This document shows positions 9,109-18,999 of a DNA stretch of 64,000 bases, one piece after another (position 1 is the first letter of the stretch; each line of letters opens with the position of its first letter). The translations under genes were made by a program, and so were the position numbers. The stretch is from Verrucomicrobiota bacterium (GTDB lineage Bacteria; Verrucomicrobiota; Verrucomicrobiia; Limisphaerales; J093): NCBI GenBank assembly GCA_022710935.1, contig JAKLFY010000003.1:1-64000 (forward strand), written 5' to 3'. The notes under the pieces are model-generated. The model did not search any database and was not told where the DNA came from. It saw only the letters and a program-made list of their open reading frames with translations.

Positions 9109-10401
9109 ATGCAAATCTCTCGATCATCTTCGCCGGCGCGGGGCGGTGCCAAACCCCACCCAGCCTGCCCGCTCGCCGCATGCGCACTGGCTCTTCTGAT
9201 CAGCGACGCCAGCCCCCGCGCCGCCGACTCCTCCTGGAGTGTCGGCACGCCAATCGTCACTTACTGGGCAGGGCCGCCCATGACCGACGCCGTGGCTCGG
9301 CAGATGAAGGATGGCGGTTGGAATCTGGTCTGGTGCGCGGAGAATGAACTCGAGGTGGCGCAGCGGCACGGCTTGCGCGCGCAACTCACGGATGCCCTGC
9401 TCTCCCCCAAGTCAATCGAGAACCCGGCACAGAGGGAAAAACTCGATGCGCTCGTGGCGCGAGTCCGCTCGCACCCGGCCCTTTACGCCTACTTTCTGAC
9501 CGACGAGCCGAACGCCTCTCAGTTCCCGGCCCTGGGCAAGTTGGTGGCTTACTTGCGGGAGCGCGATCCCGATCATCTTGCCTATATCAACCTCTTTCCC
9601 ACCTACGCCTCGAACGAACAACTCGGCAACCAGGGCGACACCGTGACCGCCTATCGGGCGCACTTGCGTCAGTATGTGGAGATCGTGAAGCCCGCGCTGA
9701 TCAGCTACGACCACTACCAGTTCACGGTGAAAGGCGACACGGAGAACTACTTCCTCAATCTGTCCCTGGTCCGCCGCGCCGCCCTCGATGCCGGTTTGCC
9801 TTTTCTCAACATCGTCCAGGCCTGCACCTGGACCCCTTCGATGCGCGTGCCGACAGGCGACGAAATGCGCTACCTGATCTACACCACGCTCGCGTACGGC
9901 GCACAGGGCGTCAGTTACTATGTCTATTGCCATCCCGGCCACACCGGCGGCATCGCGCTCGCCGACGGCACGCCCACGCCCCTCTACGAGGCGCTGAAGT
10001 CGCTCAATCGCCAATTCGTCGCCATCGCCTCCCAACTCCAGGCATTGCGCTCGATTGGCGTCTACCATGAAGGGGTCGAGACGCCGGGCACCGAACCGCT
10101 GCCGGAGGATGCCGCCTTCCGCCTGTTCGCTCCGCCGCCCAACCGCATGCCTCCGCGGCCACAGAAGGGCGTGGCCATGGGCCTGTTCGGACCGCAGGCC
10201 GCCTCCGGCGCCGCACAGGCGAGCCACGTTGTCCTGATCAACCTGGATTATGGCGCCGCAGTGACCGTCGGCCTGAGCGCGCGCGCGCCGTTCGAAGTGC
10301 TCGACGCCATCGGCAGCGGCACCTGGATGCCAACAGGCGCAACCAGGGGTGAACTCCGCTTCGAGCCGGGCGGCGGGCGCTTGGTCCGTGTCCAGCCGTG
10401 A
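9109..10401 (+). CDS. Putative secreted glycoside hydrolase-like TIM-barrel protein
   Basis: A 430-residue exported protein with a signal peptide ending near residue 39 (ATG at 9109). The body has the alternating pattern of a (beta/alpha)8 barrel. Examples are 'GGWNLVWCAENEL' early on, 'AYFLTDEP' with E133 as a plausible acid/base, 'LISYDHYQF', and 'YGAQGVSYYVYCHPGH' late. The last 100 residues look like a beta-sandwich ('VVLINLDYGAAVTV'). This resembles hypothetical glycosidase-like proteins of Verrucomicrobiota and Planctomycetota, but I cannot assign a GH family or substrate. The gene overlaps the next one (GTGA), so the two may be co-translated although their functions look unrelated. Confidence 0.65.
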   Translation: MQISRSSSPARGGAKPHPACPLAACALALLISDASPRAADSSWSVGTPIVTYWAGPPMTDAVARQMKDGGWNLVWCAENELEVAQRHGLRAQLTDALLSPKSIENPAQREKLDALVARVRSHPALYAYFLTDEPNASQFPALGKLVAYLRERDPDHLAYINLFPTYASNEQLGNQGDTVTAYRAHLRQYVEIVKPALISYDHYQFTVKGDTENYFLNLSLVRRAALDAGLPFLNIVQACTWTPSMRVPTGDEMRYLIYTTLAYGAQGVSYYVYCHPGHTGGIALADGTPTPLYEALKSLNRQFVAIASQLQALRSIGVYHEGVETPGTEPLPEDAAFRLFAPPPNRMPPRPQKGVAMGLFGPQAASGAAQASHVVLINLDYGAAVTVGLSARAPFEVLDAIGSGTWMPTGATRGELRFEPGGGRLVRVQP

Positions 10402-10820
10402 GTGCTGCAACCGTCAGCGAGGAACGGCAGGCGGCCTTGGCCCGGCGACTGGCCGAGGTCGGCGTGCGGGAGGCAGACCTCGACGAAACGTTTGTACGTT
10501 CCGGCGGGCCGGGCGGGCAGAACGTCAACAAGACAGCCACCTGTGTCATGTTGCACCATCGTCCGACTGGCATCCAGGTCAAGTGCCAGGCGAGCCGTCA
10601 ACAGGGGCTCAACCGGTTCCTCGCCCGTCACCTTCTGCTCGCCAAGATCGAGAACCTGCGTCGGCAGAAAGCGGCCCAGCAGCGGGCCGAGCGCGAGAAA
10701 GCCCGCCGCCAAAAACGCGGCCGAAGTCGCGCCGCCAAGGAACGCATATTGGCCGACAAAGCGCATCGCGCGGCACGCAAGGAAGCGCGGCGTCCGACCC
10801 GCGTCGAGCCCGAGTCCTGA
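10398..10820 (+). CDS. Peptide chain release factor-like protein (RF-1 domain, GGQ)
   Basis: A 140-residue protein with the release-factor catalytic loop 'RSGGPGGQNVNKT' (GGQ at 39-41) and a basic C-terminal tail rich in R and K. It lacks the codon-recognition domains of RF1/RF2. This is the architecture of stalled-ribosome rescue proteins such as ArfB and mitochondrial MTRFR. The C-terminal basic helix would enter the empty mRNA channel. The GTG start at 10398 overlaps the TGA of the upstream gene, indicating translational coupling. Family membership is clear; the exact subgroup is not. Confidence 0.9.
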   Translation: MSAATVSEERQAALARRLAEVGVREADLDETFVRSGGPGGQNVNKTATCVMLHHRPTGIQVKCQASRQQGLNRFLARHLLLAKIENLRRQKAAQQRAEREKARRQKRGRSRAAKERILADKAHRAARKEARRPTRVEPES

Positions 10821-10937
10821 CAGGCCATCGCGCTCGATGGGACCGTATGATTTCCTCCGGCGTTCGGCGCCACGCGAAGGGCCTCGCATCGCCAACGCCG
10901 GCAAGCGGTCCTTCGCGAAAGGCGACTGAATGCGCGG

Positions 10938-13091
10938 TCAGAACGGAAAGCCGACGGAAAAATGCAGTGATCCGGCGGGATCGCCGTGGCGCCTGTTGAG
11001 ATTGTGGCCGTATTCGAGCCGCACCGGGCCGATGGGAGTGCGCCAGCGAATACCGGCTCCGACGGACGCCACCACCTCGCTGGCGGGATGCTCGGCGATG
11101 TCGCGCGCGAGACCGGCGACGTCGAGGAATCCGACCAAGGACCAGCGCGGAGTGAGGCGCTGTTCGATCTCTGCCTGGCCCAACAGGTAGCTTTCGTCAC
11201 CCACAAGCCTGCCGGCCGGATCGTAGGATGCGGCTTCCCCCTGGACATAGCCCCGGACCGAACTCGCACCGCCGAGGAAGAAGCGCTTGTTGAACGGCAA
11301 GTCGTCCCCCACCGGACCGGGCGTGGTCACACAGGCGTGGGAAGCGCCAAGGTGCGCGATCAGAGTCCGCGACAACGGTCGGTGCCAGCTTCCGCCCAGC
11401 TCGAAGCGGGTGTAATTGGCCGCGCCCCCGAACGTGTCGGTGGCCATCTCCGTTGTGACGAAAAGCCGATAGCCTCGAGCCGGATAAAGGGCATTGTCCG
11501 TGCGATTATGATCGAGCGTCAGGCCGACGGATGACGCGCTGGCACGTTTCCGCCCGTAATCGGGATCGAAATGGCTGTCGTCGGCCGAAAGCTCCTCGAA
11601 TGTGAAACGGAGGCCGATGGTACTGTGCAACGAGGGAACCAGCCGCTGATAGCCCAGGCTGGCCCCGGAGTCTTGACGGATGAACGTGGTCTCCTCCCGC
11701 CGCCGGGAGAAACCGAGCCCCGTCACTTCTCCCAGAGGACTGAACACTTGGGGGATGGTGTAGGCGTATTCGAGCTTGGTGCTCTTGAGCGATTGCGCGG
11801 CCACCAAACGCTGCCTGTGAGCGAGGCCGAAGAGGTTGACCTGTTCGAGCTCGAGACCGCCCCAGAGCAGGTCGTAACTCCCCCAACCAGCCAGCAGGCT
11901 GGCCTCGATCGGCCTGGCCTCGCGCACCTGAAAGCGGACGTCACGCGCGTCCTCAGCCGTTGCAGCCGCGATCTCGGCCTCCGCGCGGTCAAAGACCCCC
12001 AGCCGCAGCAACTGCAGGCGCGCCTCGTCGACAGCCAGCCGATCGAGCGGCTCGCCCGGAACCAGCGCCACTCGCTTGCGAACCAGAGATTCCCGGGTGC
12101 GGTTCAGACCGTCGAACGTGACCTCGCCGACCCGGAACGGAGCCCCTCGTTCCACACAGGCCAGCACCCGGACCTCGACTTCGTCCGCGGTTTTCCGGAG
12201 CGTCTCCGTCTCGAGCGTCACCCGCGCCTCGGGGAATCCCTTCGCGTACTCGGCGTTGCGAAGCGATCGGATGCACTCCTGCTCCCACGCCGGCGAAAAC
12301 GGCTCGCGCAGCAGGGTGGTTTGGACGGGACCGACGGGGCCCTGCGGCCGATCCTGGTGACGCGTTTCCAACTGCGTCACCCACCAGCGCCGGTCTTCCT
12401 CGACACGCACGGTGACGCTCACCTTGCCGGTGAGGGGGTCGGCTTCGACAGACTCCTGTTCGACCAGAGCGTCCCGATAGCCCAGACGGCGCAGTTCCTC
12501 GCGGAGACTTCTCAGCCCGCGATCGAGCCGGGCGGGTGTGTACACCTTCGGCTTCTTCTGAGGCACCAGCATGTCGGGCACGAGGAAGTAGCCTGCCGCT
12601 TTCGCTTTGGACAGGGCAGTCAACCCGGTGAAATCCAGTCGCGCGTAGTAATGAAACGCGCCGCGATCGAGCAGGAAAACCGCGCGTCGTGCGCGCCAGT
12701 GGGCCGGCGCCTCGATGGGAGTCTCCGGCTTGGCGGATAACAACGATTCGGTCCCGTCGTCGCAAAGCACCTGCAACTCGATGGCGGGGTCGAGGTAGCC
12801 CTCGCGCTGCAAGGCGGAAAGCAAGAGCAGGGCCGCATCCTCGAGGATGCGCGAATCCAGGAATTCCGGGGGGCCCGAGTCTGGCTGCAGCACCCGCAAC
12901 TGCTGTTTGAGGCGCAGGTTCCCGAAGAAACCGTGGCCTCGCACAATCAACTGAGCCGGCTTGATCTTGGGCTCGGGTGGCGAATTCGGTGCGGTCAGAG
13001 GACTGGTCCCGGCCCGGTTTGGACTGCCGAGGAGGAGGGCCAAGGCGAGACAAGCCATCCAAATCCACGTCTTGCCTCTGAGATGGTTCAT
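10938..13091 (-). CDS. tamA: Omp85-family outer membrane protein, TamA-like
   Basis: An outer-membrane insertase-type protein of 717 residues: signal peptide, about three POTRA domains (first near 'KPAQLIVRGHGFFGNLRL'), then a 16-strand-type barrel. The barrel carries the lid-loop motif 'GASSVRGYVQGEA' and ends in an aromatic residue ('HFSVGFPF'). I chose the ATG at 13091 because it forms an ATGA overlap with the TGA of tamB; an upstream in-frame start at 13109 would lie inside tamB. With TamB it would form a channel assembling autotransporters or moving lipid between membranes. The gene order is tamB then tamA, the reverse of E. coli. Confidence 0.88.
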   Translation of the reverse strand: MNHLRGKTWIWMACLALALLLGSPNRAGTSPLTAPNSPPEPKIKPAQLIVRGHGFFGNLRLKQQLRVLQPDSGPPEFLDSRILEDAALLLLSALQREGYLDPAIELQVLCDDGTESLLSAKPETPIEAPAHWRARRAVFLLDRGAFHYYARLDFTGLTALSKAKAAGYFLVPDMLVPQKKPKVYTPARLDRGLRSLREELRRLGYRDALVEQESVEADPLTGKVSVTVRVEEDRRWWVTQLETRHQDRPQGPVGPVQTTLLREPFSPAWEQECIRSLRNAEYAKGFPEARVTLETETLRKTADEVEVRVLACVERGAPFRVGEVTFDGLNRTRESLVRKRVALVPGEPLDRLAVDEARLQLLRLGVFDRAEAEIAAATAEDARDVRFQVREARPIEASLLAGWGSYDLLWGGLELEQVNLFGLAHRQRLVAAQSLKSTKLEYAYTIPQVFSPLGEVTGLGFSRRREETTFIRQDSGASLGYQRLVPSLHSTIGLRFTFEELSADDSHFDPDYGRKRASASSVGLTLDHNRTDNALYPARGYRLFVTTEMATDTFGGAANYTRFELGGSWHRPLSRTLIAHLGASHACVTTPGPVGDDLPFNKRFFLGGASSVRGYVQGEAASYDPAGRLVGDESYLLGQAEIEQRLTPRWSLVGFLDVAGLARDIAEHPASEVVASVGAGIRWRTPIGPVRLEYGHNLNRRHGDPAGSLHFSVGFPF

Positions 13092-16000
13092 CGGCGCAGG
13101 ACTCTCCACTTGACCCCGGCGTTCAGCTCATCGAACTCATCATACTCAGCCACCAGCGACCACGTGTCGGTCAACCTGTATTCGAGATGGCGAGTCACCT
13201 TGCCGCGGGCGGAGACACGCTCGCCGGCGCGATAGATGATCTGCCCCTCGCCGGATCCCGGTTTTCCCAGCTTGTTCATCAGATCCCTGCCGAGGAGGAT
13301 GGCGAGCTTCGAGAGGCGGTCGGCAGCCGTGGTGTCCATTTGCTGGCGGGGGAGTTCGCCGGCAGTGACCATCAACAGGATGTCCTCGGAACTCAGCGGT
13401 GGGCTCGATGAAAACCGAATCGCAGGGTCTGTCAGAGTGCCGCTCGCATCGAGAAGGAGATCGTATCCAAACGCCCGCGCGCCGGCCGATGCCTGCACGC
13501 GCGGCCGCGTTGGATCGGTCTCGGTGAAAGTCACCAGTCCCTGGCGTACCGGCAGTGTCGCATACGGGAAGGTCAGGTTGCCGCGCACCACGCGCGCGTC
13601 GCCAAGCAACACCGGGTCGCGCAGTGTGCCGCGCAGCTTGAGATGCACCGAGTGCACGCCGGTGTAGAACGGGCTGCGCGCATGGATGCATTCCTCGCCC
13701 TGGATGTCGACATCGAGCCCCCACCCGGCGAACGGCTCCTGCTCGACGCTGAAGAAGGGGGGCGGTCGGTCCGGCGCCCGCACGCGGTTGCCCACCACGG
13801 CCTCGAGATCGCTGAGCACAAAACTGCGCCCCAACACAACCGCCCCCGCCAGACTGGGCGCGTTGGTCGGCCCGTGCTGCAAACGCAAATCGAGGTCGCC
13901 GCGCACGATCAAGTCGGCCTGCCGAACCAGAGCGAGTTGCGTCCCGCCCAGGCGGATGTCGAACGCCGGTGTTCTCCATTCGGTCCAGGGGACTGCGGGC
14001 AAGTCGAACCAGCCTTCGATCCGAGCGGTGGTGCCCCCGATGTCGGCGGCGATCCCTTCCAACCGCGCCCGCCGATCACGCAGCGCGATGCGGCCTTGAA
14101 CGTCCCGCAGCGGTCCGATGAACGGCAATGGACGAGTCCCGAAGCCGCCAAACTCGACATTGCCGCTCCAGCGCCAGCCTGCCAGAAGCTGCACGTCGGC
14201 GCTGAGAGAGCCCTCGGGCCGCAGTTCGGGGACGAATCTCGAGGCCAATCGAGCCAGCGGCAGCGCATCGAGACGCGCGGAACCGCTCAGGTTTGCAGGG
14301 TCAACCTCGAACGCCCCGCGCAAAGCCGCGATCCAAAAGTCTCTCGGCACCGGCAGCGCGATCGAAACGTCGAGGGGCGCGCCTTCCACCTCGAATCGTC
14401 CCGTGTCCAGGCGCACATGGTCCGCATCCGCGCGCAGAATCAGGTCCACGCCGTCGATCCGAGGCAGCCAGCCCGCCAACGGGGAACTGGCCAAAGTCAG
14501 CAGGTTGGACGCGCGCAGACGCACTTGACCGACGGGCGCAGCCGGCGTGCCGGACACCGAACCCTCGCAACGCACGTTGGCCGCGGCGAAGCCCAGCCGC
14601 TCCAAGCCAATCCTCTCGAGCGTCGGTGTCGGCGCCAGCGAGAAATCCAATTCGAGCCCCCGGTTCGAGGCAAGGCGCCAGAGCTGCCCGGTCTCGAGGA
14701 AACCGCAGACGAGGGGAACGCGCCCCTCGATGCGCAGGGCCTCGGCCTCGCGCTCGAACATTCGGAACTCGGCGATTTGCAGGCCGCTGGCATCGCCCTG
14801 CAACCTGGCGTTCATCCGGATCGGGAAATCCGGAGCCGCCTGCCACCAACCGTTCGCCGCTACGGTGAGCATCGCCGGACCGCGCCCGCCGCTGACCTCG
14901 ACAACCAGCGACTCGAGGGAGGCCGTCGGGAGCGGGCGTGCAAGAAAAGCGTCGAGAAACCGAGTGTTGAGATTTGTCACTGCAAGGGTTGCCTGGACGC
15001 GCGCGGGCCATTCAATGAGCCCTTCGAGGGCGATCTGCCGCTGGCCATTCGCGAGCCCCAGCGGGCTGGTCTGGACGCCCCACTGCGGACCGGGCAGTGG
15101 CGCTGGATCGAGAATCTGCAGGCGCACCGGTTCACGCAAAACCAGCGGCGGCTCGTCGAACGCGCGCAGGCTCAAGGCGGTGAGCGTGAGGGTTGACAGG
15201 TCATCGATTGTGCCGCCAAGCGCCGCCTCGCCACCATCGGTCGTCAGCATGAGTGAGGACGCAATCCTCTCTGCATGATCCCCTTCCCAACGCCCTGTCA
15301 GCTCGAACGTTTTCAGGCCGTGGACGGATCCGCCGGACACCGTCACTGTCCCGCGATGCTGCAGATTGGGCCATGCACCGGAGACGGTCGCGCGAGCGGT
15401 GGCGGATTGGAATGTCAGTGGCCACTGTGCCAGGACAGGCAGACCGGGTTGGATGGCGGCATCGAGTTGGGCATCGGACAGCGTTCGGCCAGCGGGGTCC
15501 AATCCGCGTCCAAGCACGCGGAGTTCGGAGCCATTCTCCCAGCGCGCGGTGACGGCGCACCGTTCAATCAACCGCCCCGCGGTTTGTCCGCTCAACTCCA
15601 GAGTCGGAACATCGATCCAGCGGCTGGTCAGAGCCTTCCCGGTGAGCTGGAATTCCGCATGAGGTTCGAGTCCCTCGCCCAGCGTCAGCAGCACCTCGCC
15701 CTGAATCCGGCCCCGCACGTCGATCCAGGACTGCGCATCCAGATCCGCCCGCAGCGTGAGTCGCGCCGGGCGGTCGATCTGCCGGCTTGCCCAATGCCAG
15801 GTCACCGGATTTGACAGCACGGCATCGATGGTCGCGATCCGGGCTTCGAAGCCCGTCACGGTGATTTCGTCCGGATTGACCAAAGCCGCGATGTTCAGCC
15901 GACCGGGTGGCAGGGCCACGCTGGCCGGTTCCGTGCGACTGTTGACGCGCAACTCGAACCGGCCCTCTGTTCCGAACAGGCGGACCTGTCCGAGCACATT

Positions 16001-16849
16001 CGAGCACCCCGGCACCCCGAGAAAGCGCCCCGACAGCCTGACCTGCGGCGCTTCGAGTTCGATGCGGTCCGGCCACAACCCCTTGCTGTTGCGTCCATGC
16101 CCCGCCCGGAGGCGGAAGACGTTGTCGAGCCAGACTCCGCTGCCTGTCAGATCCCATTCCGATTCCCCAGCGCGCAATTCGGCTCTCAACTCGACCTGCC
16201 GCGCCAGGTCCTGAAGCCGAAGTGCGAGCCGGTCCGGCGCAAGCGCTGCGATGCTGATCTGCGTGTCGAGTCCAAGTCGGGCGATTTCCGCCGCGGCCTT
16301 CAGCTCGCCCGACCGCCAACGCAGGTCGGGTACGAGGATCTCATGATCCGAAAGCACGATGCGACCTTCATTCAAGTCGAGGGGGGGCAGCCATTTCTTG
16401 AGTCTGGGAATCAGTTCGCTCGCCGCATCGAGCAACCCGGACAATCGCGCCGGCGGCTTGCTCCCCGTCTTCTCGGGGGGATCAGCGGTCTTTGGCAAGA
16501 CGACGCAGCCTGTGAGGCGGACGATCGCATTGGTATCGGGAGCTGGGTTGAACCAGCTTCGCCAAGCCCAGGCGATGGGCTGCGTCAGGCGCATGTCGCG
16601 GAGCGTGATATCCACCGTATCCGATTGAAAATGAACCTCCTGCAACCGAAAGGCAGCATATCCAATCCGGTCGATCGCGCCGACCTGAACCCCGAGTCGC
16701 GGGAGCGCCAACTTGAGCACCGGGGGAAGCCAGAACGGCAGCAGCGCCAGAGCCACCAGAGTGACCGCCGCAGCCGCGCCCAACACGCGCAACGCTCGGA
16801 CAACGCGTTGCGATGTCGTGAGTTTGGCGGCGCGGCGATTCACAGACAC
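13088..16849 (-). CDS. tamB: TamB-type translocation/assembly module, DUF490 C-terminal domain
   Basis: A 1253-residue AsmA/TamB-superfamily protein with a single N-terminal membrane anchor (about 20-45) and a long repetitive beta-strand region expected to span the periplasm as a hydrophobic groove. The C-terminal conserved domain has 'SSPPLSSEDILLMVTAGE' and 'LTDTWSLVAEYDEFDELN'. It starts at a GTG (16849); a second GTG two codons in is possible. It overlaps tamA by four bases, so the pair is coupled. It is divergently arranged with the exopolysaccharide export genes across a 243-bp gap in which I see no firm promoter. Confidence 0.88.
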   Translation of the reverse strand: MSVNRRAAKLTTSQRVVRALRVLGAAAAVTLVALALLPFWLPPVLKLALPRLGVQVGAIDRIGYAAFRLQEVHFQSDTVDITLRDMRLTQPIAWAWRSWFNPAPDTNAIVRLTGCVVLPKTADPPEKTGSKPPARLSGLLDAASELIPRLKKWLPPLDLNEGRIVLSDHEILVPDLRWRSGELKAAAEIARLGLDTQISIAALAPDRLALRLQDLARQVELRAELRAGESEWDLTGSGVWLDNVFRLRAGHGRNSKGLWPDRIELEAPQVRLSGRFLGVPGCSNVLGQVRLFGTEGRFELRVNSRTEPASVALPPGRLNIAALVNPDEITVTGFEARIATIDAVLSNPVTWHWASRQIDRPARLTLRADLDAQSWIDVRGRIQGEVLLTLGEGLEPHAEFQLTGKALTSRWIDVPTLELSGQTAGRLIERCAVTARWENGSELRVLGRGLDPAGRTLSDAQLDAAIQPGLPVLAQWPLTFQSATARATVSGAWPNLQHRGTVTVSGGSVHGLKTFELTGRWEGDHAERIASSLMLTTDGGEAALGGTIDDLSTLTLTALSLRAFDEPPLVLREPVRLQILDPAPLPGPQWGVQTSPLGLANGQRQIALEGLIEWPARVQATLAVTNLNTRFLDAFLARPLPTASLESLVVEVSGGRGPAMLTVAANGWWQAAPDFPIRMNARLQGDASGLQIAEFRMFEREAEALRIEGRVPLVCGFLETGQLWRLASNRGLELDFSLAPTPTLERIGLERLGFAAANVRCEGSVSGTPAAPVGQVRLRASNLLTLASSPLAGWLPRIDGVDLILRADADHVRLDTGRFEVEGAPLDVSIALPVPRDFWIAALRGAFEVDPANLSGSARLDALPLARLASRFVPELRPEGSLSADVQLLAGWRWSGNVEFGGFGTRPLPFIGPLRDVQGRIALRDRRARLEGIAADIGGTTARIEGWFDLPAVPWTEWRTPAFDIRLGGTQLALVRQADLIVRGDLDLRLQHGPTNAPSLAGAVVLGRSFVLSDLEAVVGNRVRAPDRPPPFFSVEQEPFAGWGLDVDIQGEECIHARSPFYTGVHSVHLKLRGTLRDPVLLGDARVVRGNLTFPYATLPVRQGLVTFTETDPTRPRVQASAGARAFGYDLLLDASGTLTDPAIRFSSSPPLSSEDILLMVTAGELPRQQMDTTAADRLSKLAILLGRDLMNKLGKPGSGEGQIIYRAGERVSARGKVTRHLEYRLTDTWSLVAEYDEFDELNAGVKWRVLRR

Positions 16850-17092
16850 ACCGCATTAAGGGGACGCGGCAGGCACCGTGTCAAAGCGATATGGAAATCG
16901 CGCTTGCCACAGTGTGTCGGTTCGTGGATTCTGCGTGAAACGCAACCGGAAACGCGCGGCCATATCGGGATCGGCAGTCACGCGATCACGAGGGGCGGGC
17001 ATCGGGGCTTGCGAGTTGGCTTCGCAGCCTGCGTCGGGCGTAGGATTGGCACCACACCGGAGAGTCGCGCGAGGGGTAACAGGACCACAATC

Positions 17093-18397
17093 ATGAAAAA
17101 ACACAAATCGGCTTCAGGAAGGGTGATACGCCGTGGCGCTTCGCGGCGGGCTGGGAACAATTTGGCGCCCGCGATGATGTGCGCTTTGTTGGCTCCGACG
17201 CAGGGTTACGGCTTCGAAGCCAAGGACTTGCTGGCCTTCAGCGTTGGACCTTTGGTGGTGCGACCGAGGGTGGGTGTGAGCGAGACTTACAACGACAACC
17301 TGTTTTACAATTCCGGGGCTGAGGAGTCCGCGTTCATCACGGGCGTCACGCCTGCTGTCGATGTGCGGCTGGGCCGGTTGGATGGCGACCGGATTCTCCA
17401 CTTCAAATACGACTTCAACCAATACTGGTACCACGGGGTGGACATGATCGACACGGCGGTCGCCCATAATCTGGCGCTGACCGGAACCTGGCGCGGGAGC
17501 CGATTCCTCTCGGACACGGCGTTTTCCTTCGGGTTCATGGACACCGTCTATGGCGGTTATGAGAGTTTCGAACAGGGAGCTGTCGGAAGCGGATCGAATG
17601 TCGAGCGAACAACGTTGAACCTCAGTCAACGATTGCGCTATCAGATCAGCCAGAAGACCGCTGCGTACGGACGATTCACCCTGAACGACCTCGATTTCGA
17701 CGAGTCCCAATACAGCTCCTTTTACGATCGGAATGAGTGGCGGATCACGGGCGGATTCGGGTACCAGGTCCGCCCCAAAGTCGAGGCGATCGGCGAGGTC
17801 CATTACGGCCAGACGTCGCGGGATCCCAACATGCCATTGGTCGACAAGCCGCCTCATCAGGAGACCATCGGCGGCTTCCTGGGGGCGAATCTGAGCTTCA
17901 CCACGAAATTGAGCGGCACAGCCAAAGTGGGTTACGAGCAGGTGAATGCGGAGCCCAACGAGGTGGGAGCGGATCTCGATTACGGTGCGCCCATCGCGCA
18001 CGTCTCCCTGACCTCGGCCCTGACCGAGCGCAGCAGCGCCACTCTGTCGTACGACCGGAGGACAGGAGCCTCGGTGTCATCGACCGCCTCGGCCTACACG
18101 AGCGACTACTTGAGACTCCAATATCGCCACGCTTTGGGGACCGCCCACCCGGTGATATGCACCGTCGGCGGGAGTTACGGATTGAACTCCTACGAGTCGC
18201 GCATCACGGCCGCGGGCCGTCAACCCGGGTATGATCGGGACATTCTCGGAGCGAATGCCAGCATCGCTTATCAACCTCGACCGTGGTTTACGGTTGGCTT
18301 GTACTACAAGTACACTCAATCGGACGGATCGTCACCGTGGGCGGGTGTTGACTACGCGGTGAATGAGGTTACTTTGGCCCTATCATTGGGGTATTAG
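17093..18397 (+). CDS. Outer-membrane beta-barrel protein of exopolysaccharide export locus
   Basis: A 434-residue protein with a basic signal region ('MKKHKSASGRVIRRG'), a hydrophobic stretch, and alternating amphipathic strands ('RPRVGVSETYNDNLFYNSG', 'YGRFTLNDLDFDES', 'VGLYYKYTQSDGS') ending 'LALSLGY'. It resembles the beta-barrel proteins that precede Wza/Wzc-like genes in Gram-negative polysaccharide clusters. The open frame extends far upstream across the tamB start region, but ATG 17093 gives the first signal-like N-terminus. It ends two bases before the Wza-like gene, so it heads a three-gene operon. It probably forms part of the outer-membrane exit route; that role is inferred from context. 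Confidence 0.75.
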   Translation: MKKHKSASGRVIRRGASRRAGNNLAPAMMCALLAPTQGYGFEAKDLLAFSVGPLVVRPRVGVSETYNDNLFYNSGAEESAFITGVTPAVDVRLGRLDGDRILHFKYDFNQYWYHGVDMIDTAVAHNLALTGTWRGSRFLSDTAFSFGFMDTVYGGYESFEQGAVGSGSNVERTTLNLSQRLRYQISQKTAAYGRFTLNDLDFDESQYSSFYDRNEWRITGGFGYQVRPKVEAIGEVHYGQTSRDPNMPLVDKPPHQETIGGFLGANLSFTTKLSGTAKVGYEQVNAEPNEVGADLDYGAPIAHVSLTSALTERSSATLSYDRRTGASVSSTASAYTSDYLRLQYRHALGTAHPVICTVGGSYGLNSYESRITAAGRQPGYDRDILGANASIAYQPRPWFTVGLYYKYTQSDGSSPWAGVDYAVNEVTLALSLGY

Positions 18398-18399
18398 CG

Positions 18400-18990
18400 A
18401 TGAGACACATTCGATTGCATGGGTTGGCTTTGGCGACTTTGGCGCTTTGGATTGGAACGGTGATCTGCACTGAGCCGATCGCCCAGGTCGCCGGCACGGA
18501 ACCTGAACGCAGGGTCGCCGCGAACGATCTGCTCTTCATCACCATCGTGGGCGAACGCGACCTGCAGACCGAGTTCCGCGTCTCCTCGGCGGGCACGATT
18601 CAGTTCCCGTTCCTCGAAGAGGTCAGCGTCGGCGGCCTGACTCCGGCCGAACTCCGCGCGCGCCTGCGCGACCTGCTGATGAAGGACTATTTCGTCGATC
18701 CGCAGGTGATCGTGACGGTTAAGGATTACCGTTCCGAGTTCGTGCGAGTGGTCGGACAGGTGAATCGGCCGGGGCCCATCCCGCACACGGGTGAACAGAA
18801 ACTCGATGTTTACGACATCATCACCATGGCGGGCGGGGTTACGCCCCGCGCCCGCAATTCGGTCGAGTATACCCGTAACGGCGTGACCCGCACGCTCAAG
18901 CTGGACGATCTCAAGAAGGAAACCGATCCGGCCAAGAAGATCTGGGTGCAACCCGGCGACATCATCGAAGTCAAGGAGAGCGTCCTCTAA
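18400..18990 (+). CDS. Polysaccharide export protein, Wza-like (Poly_export/SLBB)
   Basis: A 196-residue periplasmic/outer-membrane protein with the Poly_export start ('VAANDLLFITIVGERDLQ', about 38-56), the 'DYFVDPQVIVTVKDY' strand region, an SLBB-type domain ('VVGQVNRPGPI', about 125-135) and the terminal 'VQPGDIIEV'. It is about half the length of E. coli Wza and has no C-terminal amphipathic helix. It also lacks a canonical lipobox (the signal region ends 'GTVICTEP'). It would form the secretion channel for exopolysaccharide together with the neighbouring barrel and the BY-kinase. Start ATG 18400 lies two bases after the upstream stop; the next gene begins 9 bp downstream. Confidence 0.88.
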   Translation: MRHIRLHGLALATLALWIGTVICTEPIAQVAGTEPERRVAANDLLFITIVGERDLQTEFRVSSAGTIQFPFLEEVSVGGLTPAELRARLRDLLMKDYFVDPQVIVTVKDYRSEFVRVVGQVNRPGPIPHTGEQKLDVYDIITMAGGVTPRARNSVEYTRNGVTRTLKLDDLKKETDPAKKIWVQPGDIIEVKESVL

Positions 18991-18999
18991 TCGCGCCTC

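Noticed and set aside
13643-15196. 517-codon antisense frame inside tamB
   Set aside because: Composition is typical of reverse-strand shadow; TamB C-terminal domain is certain.
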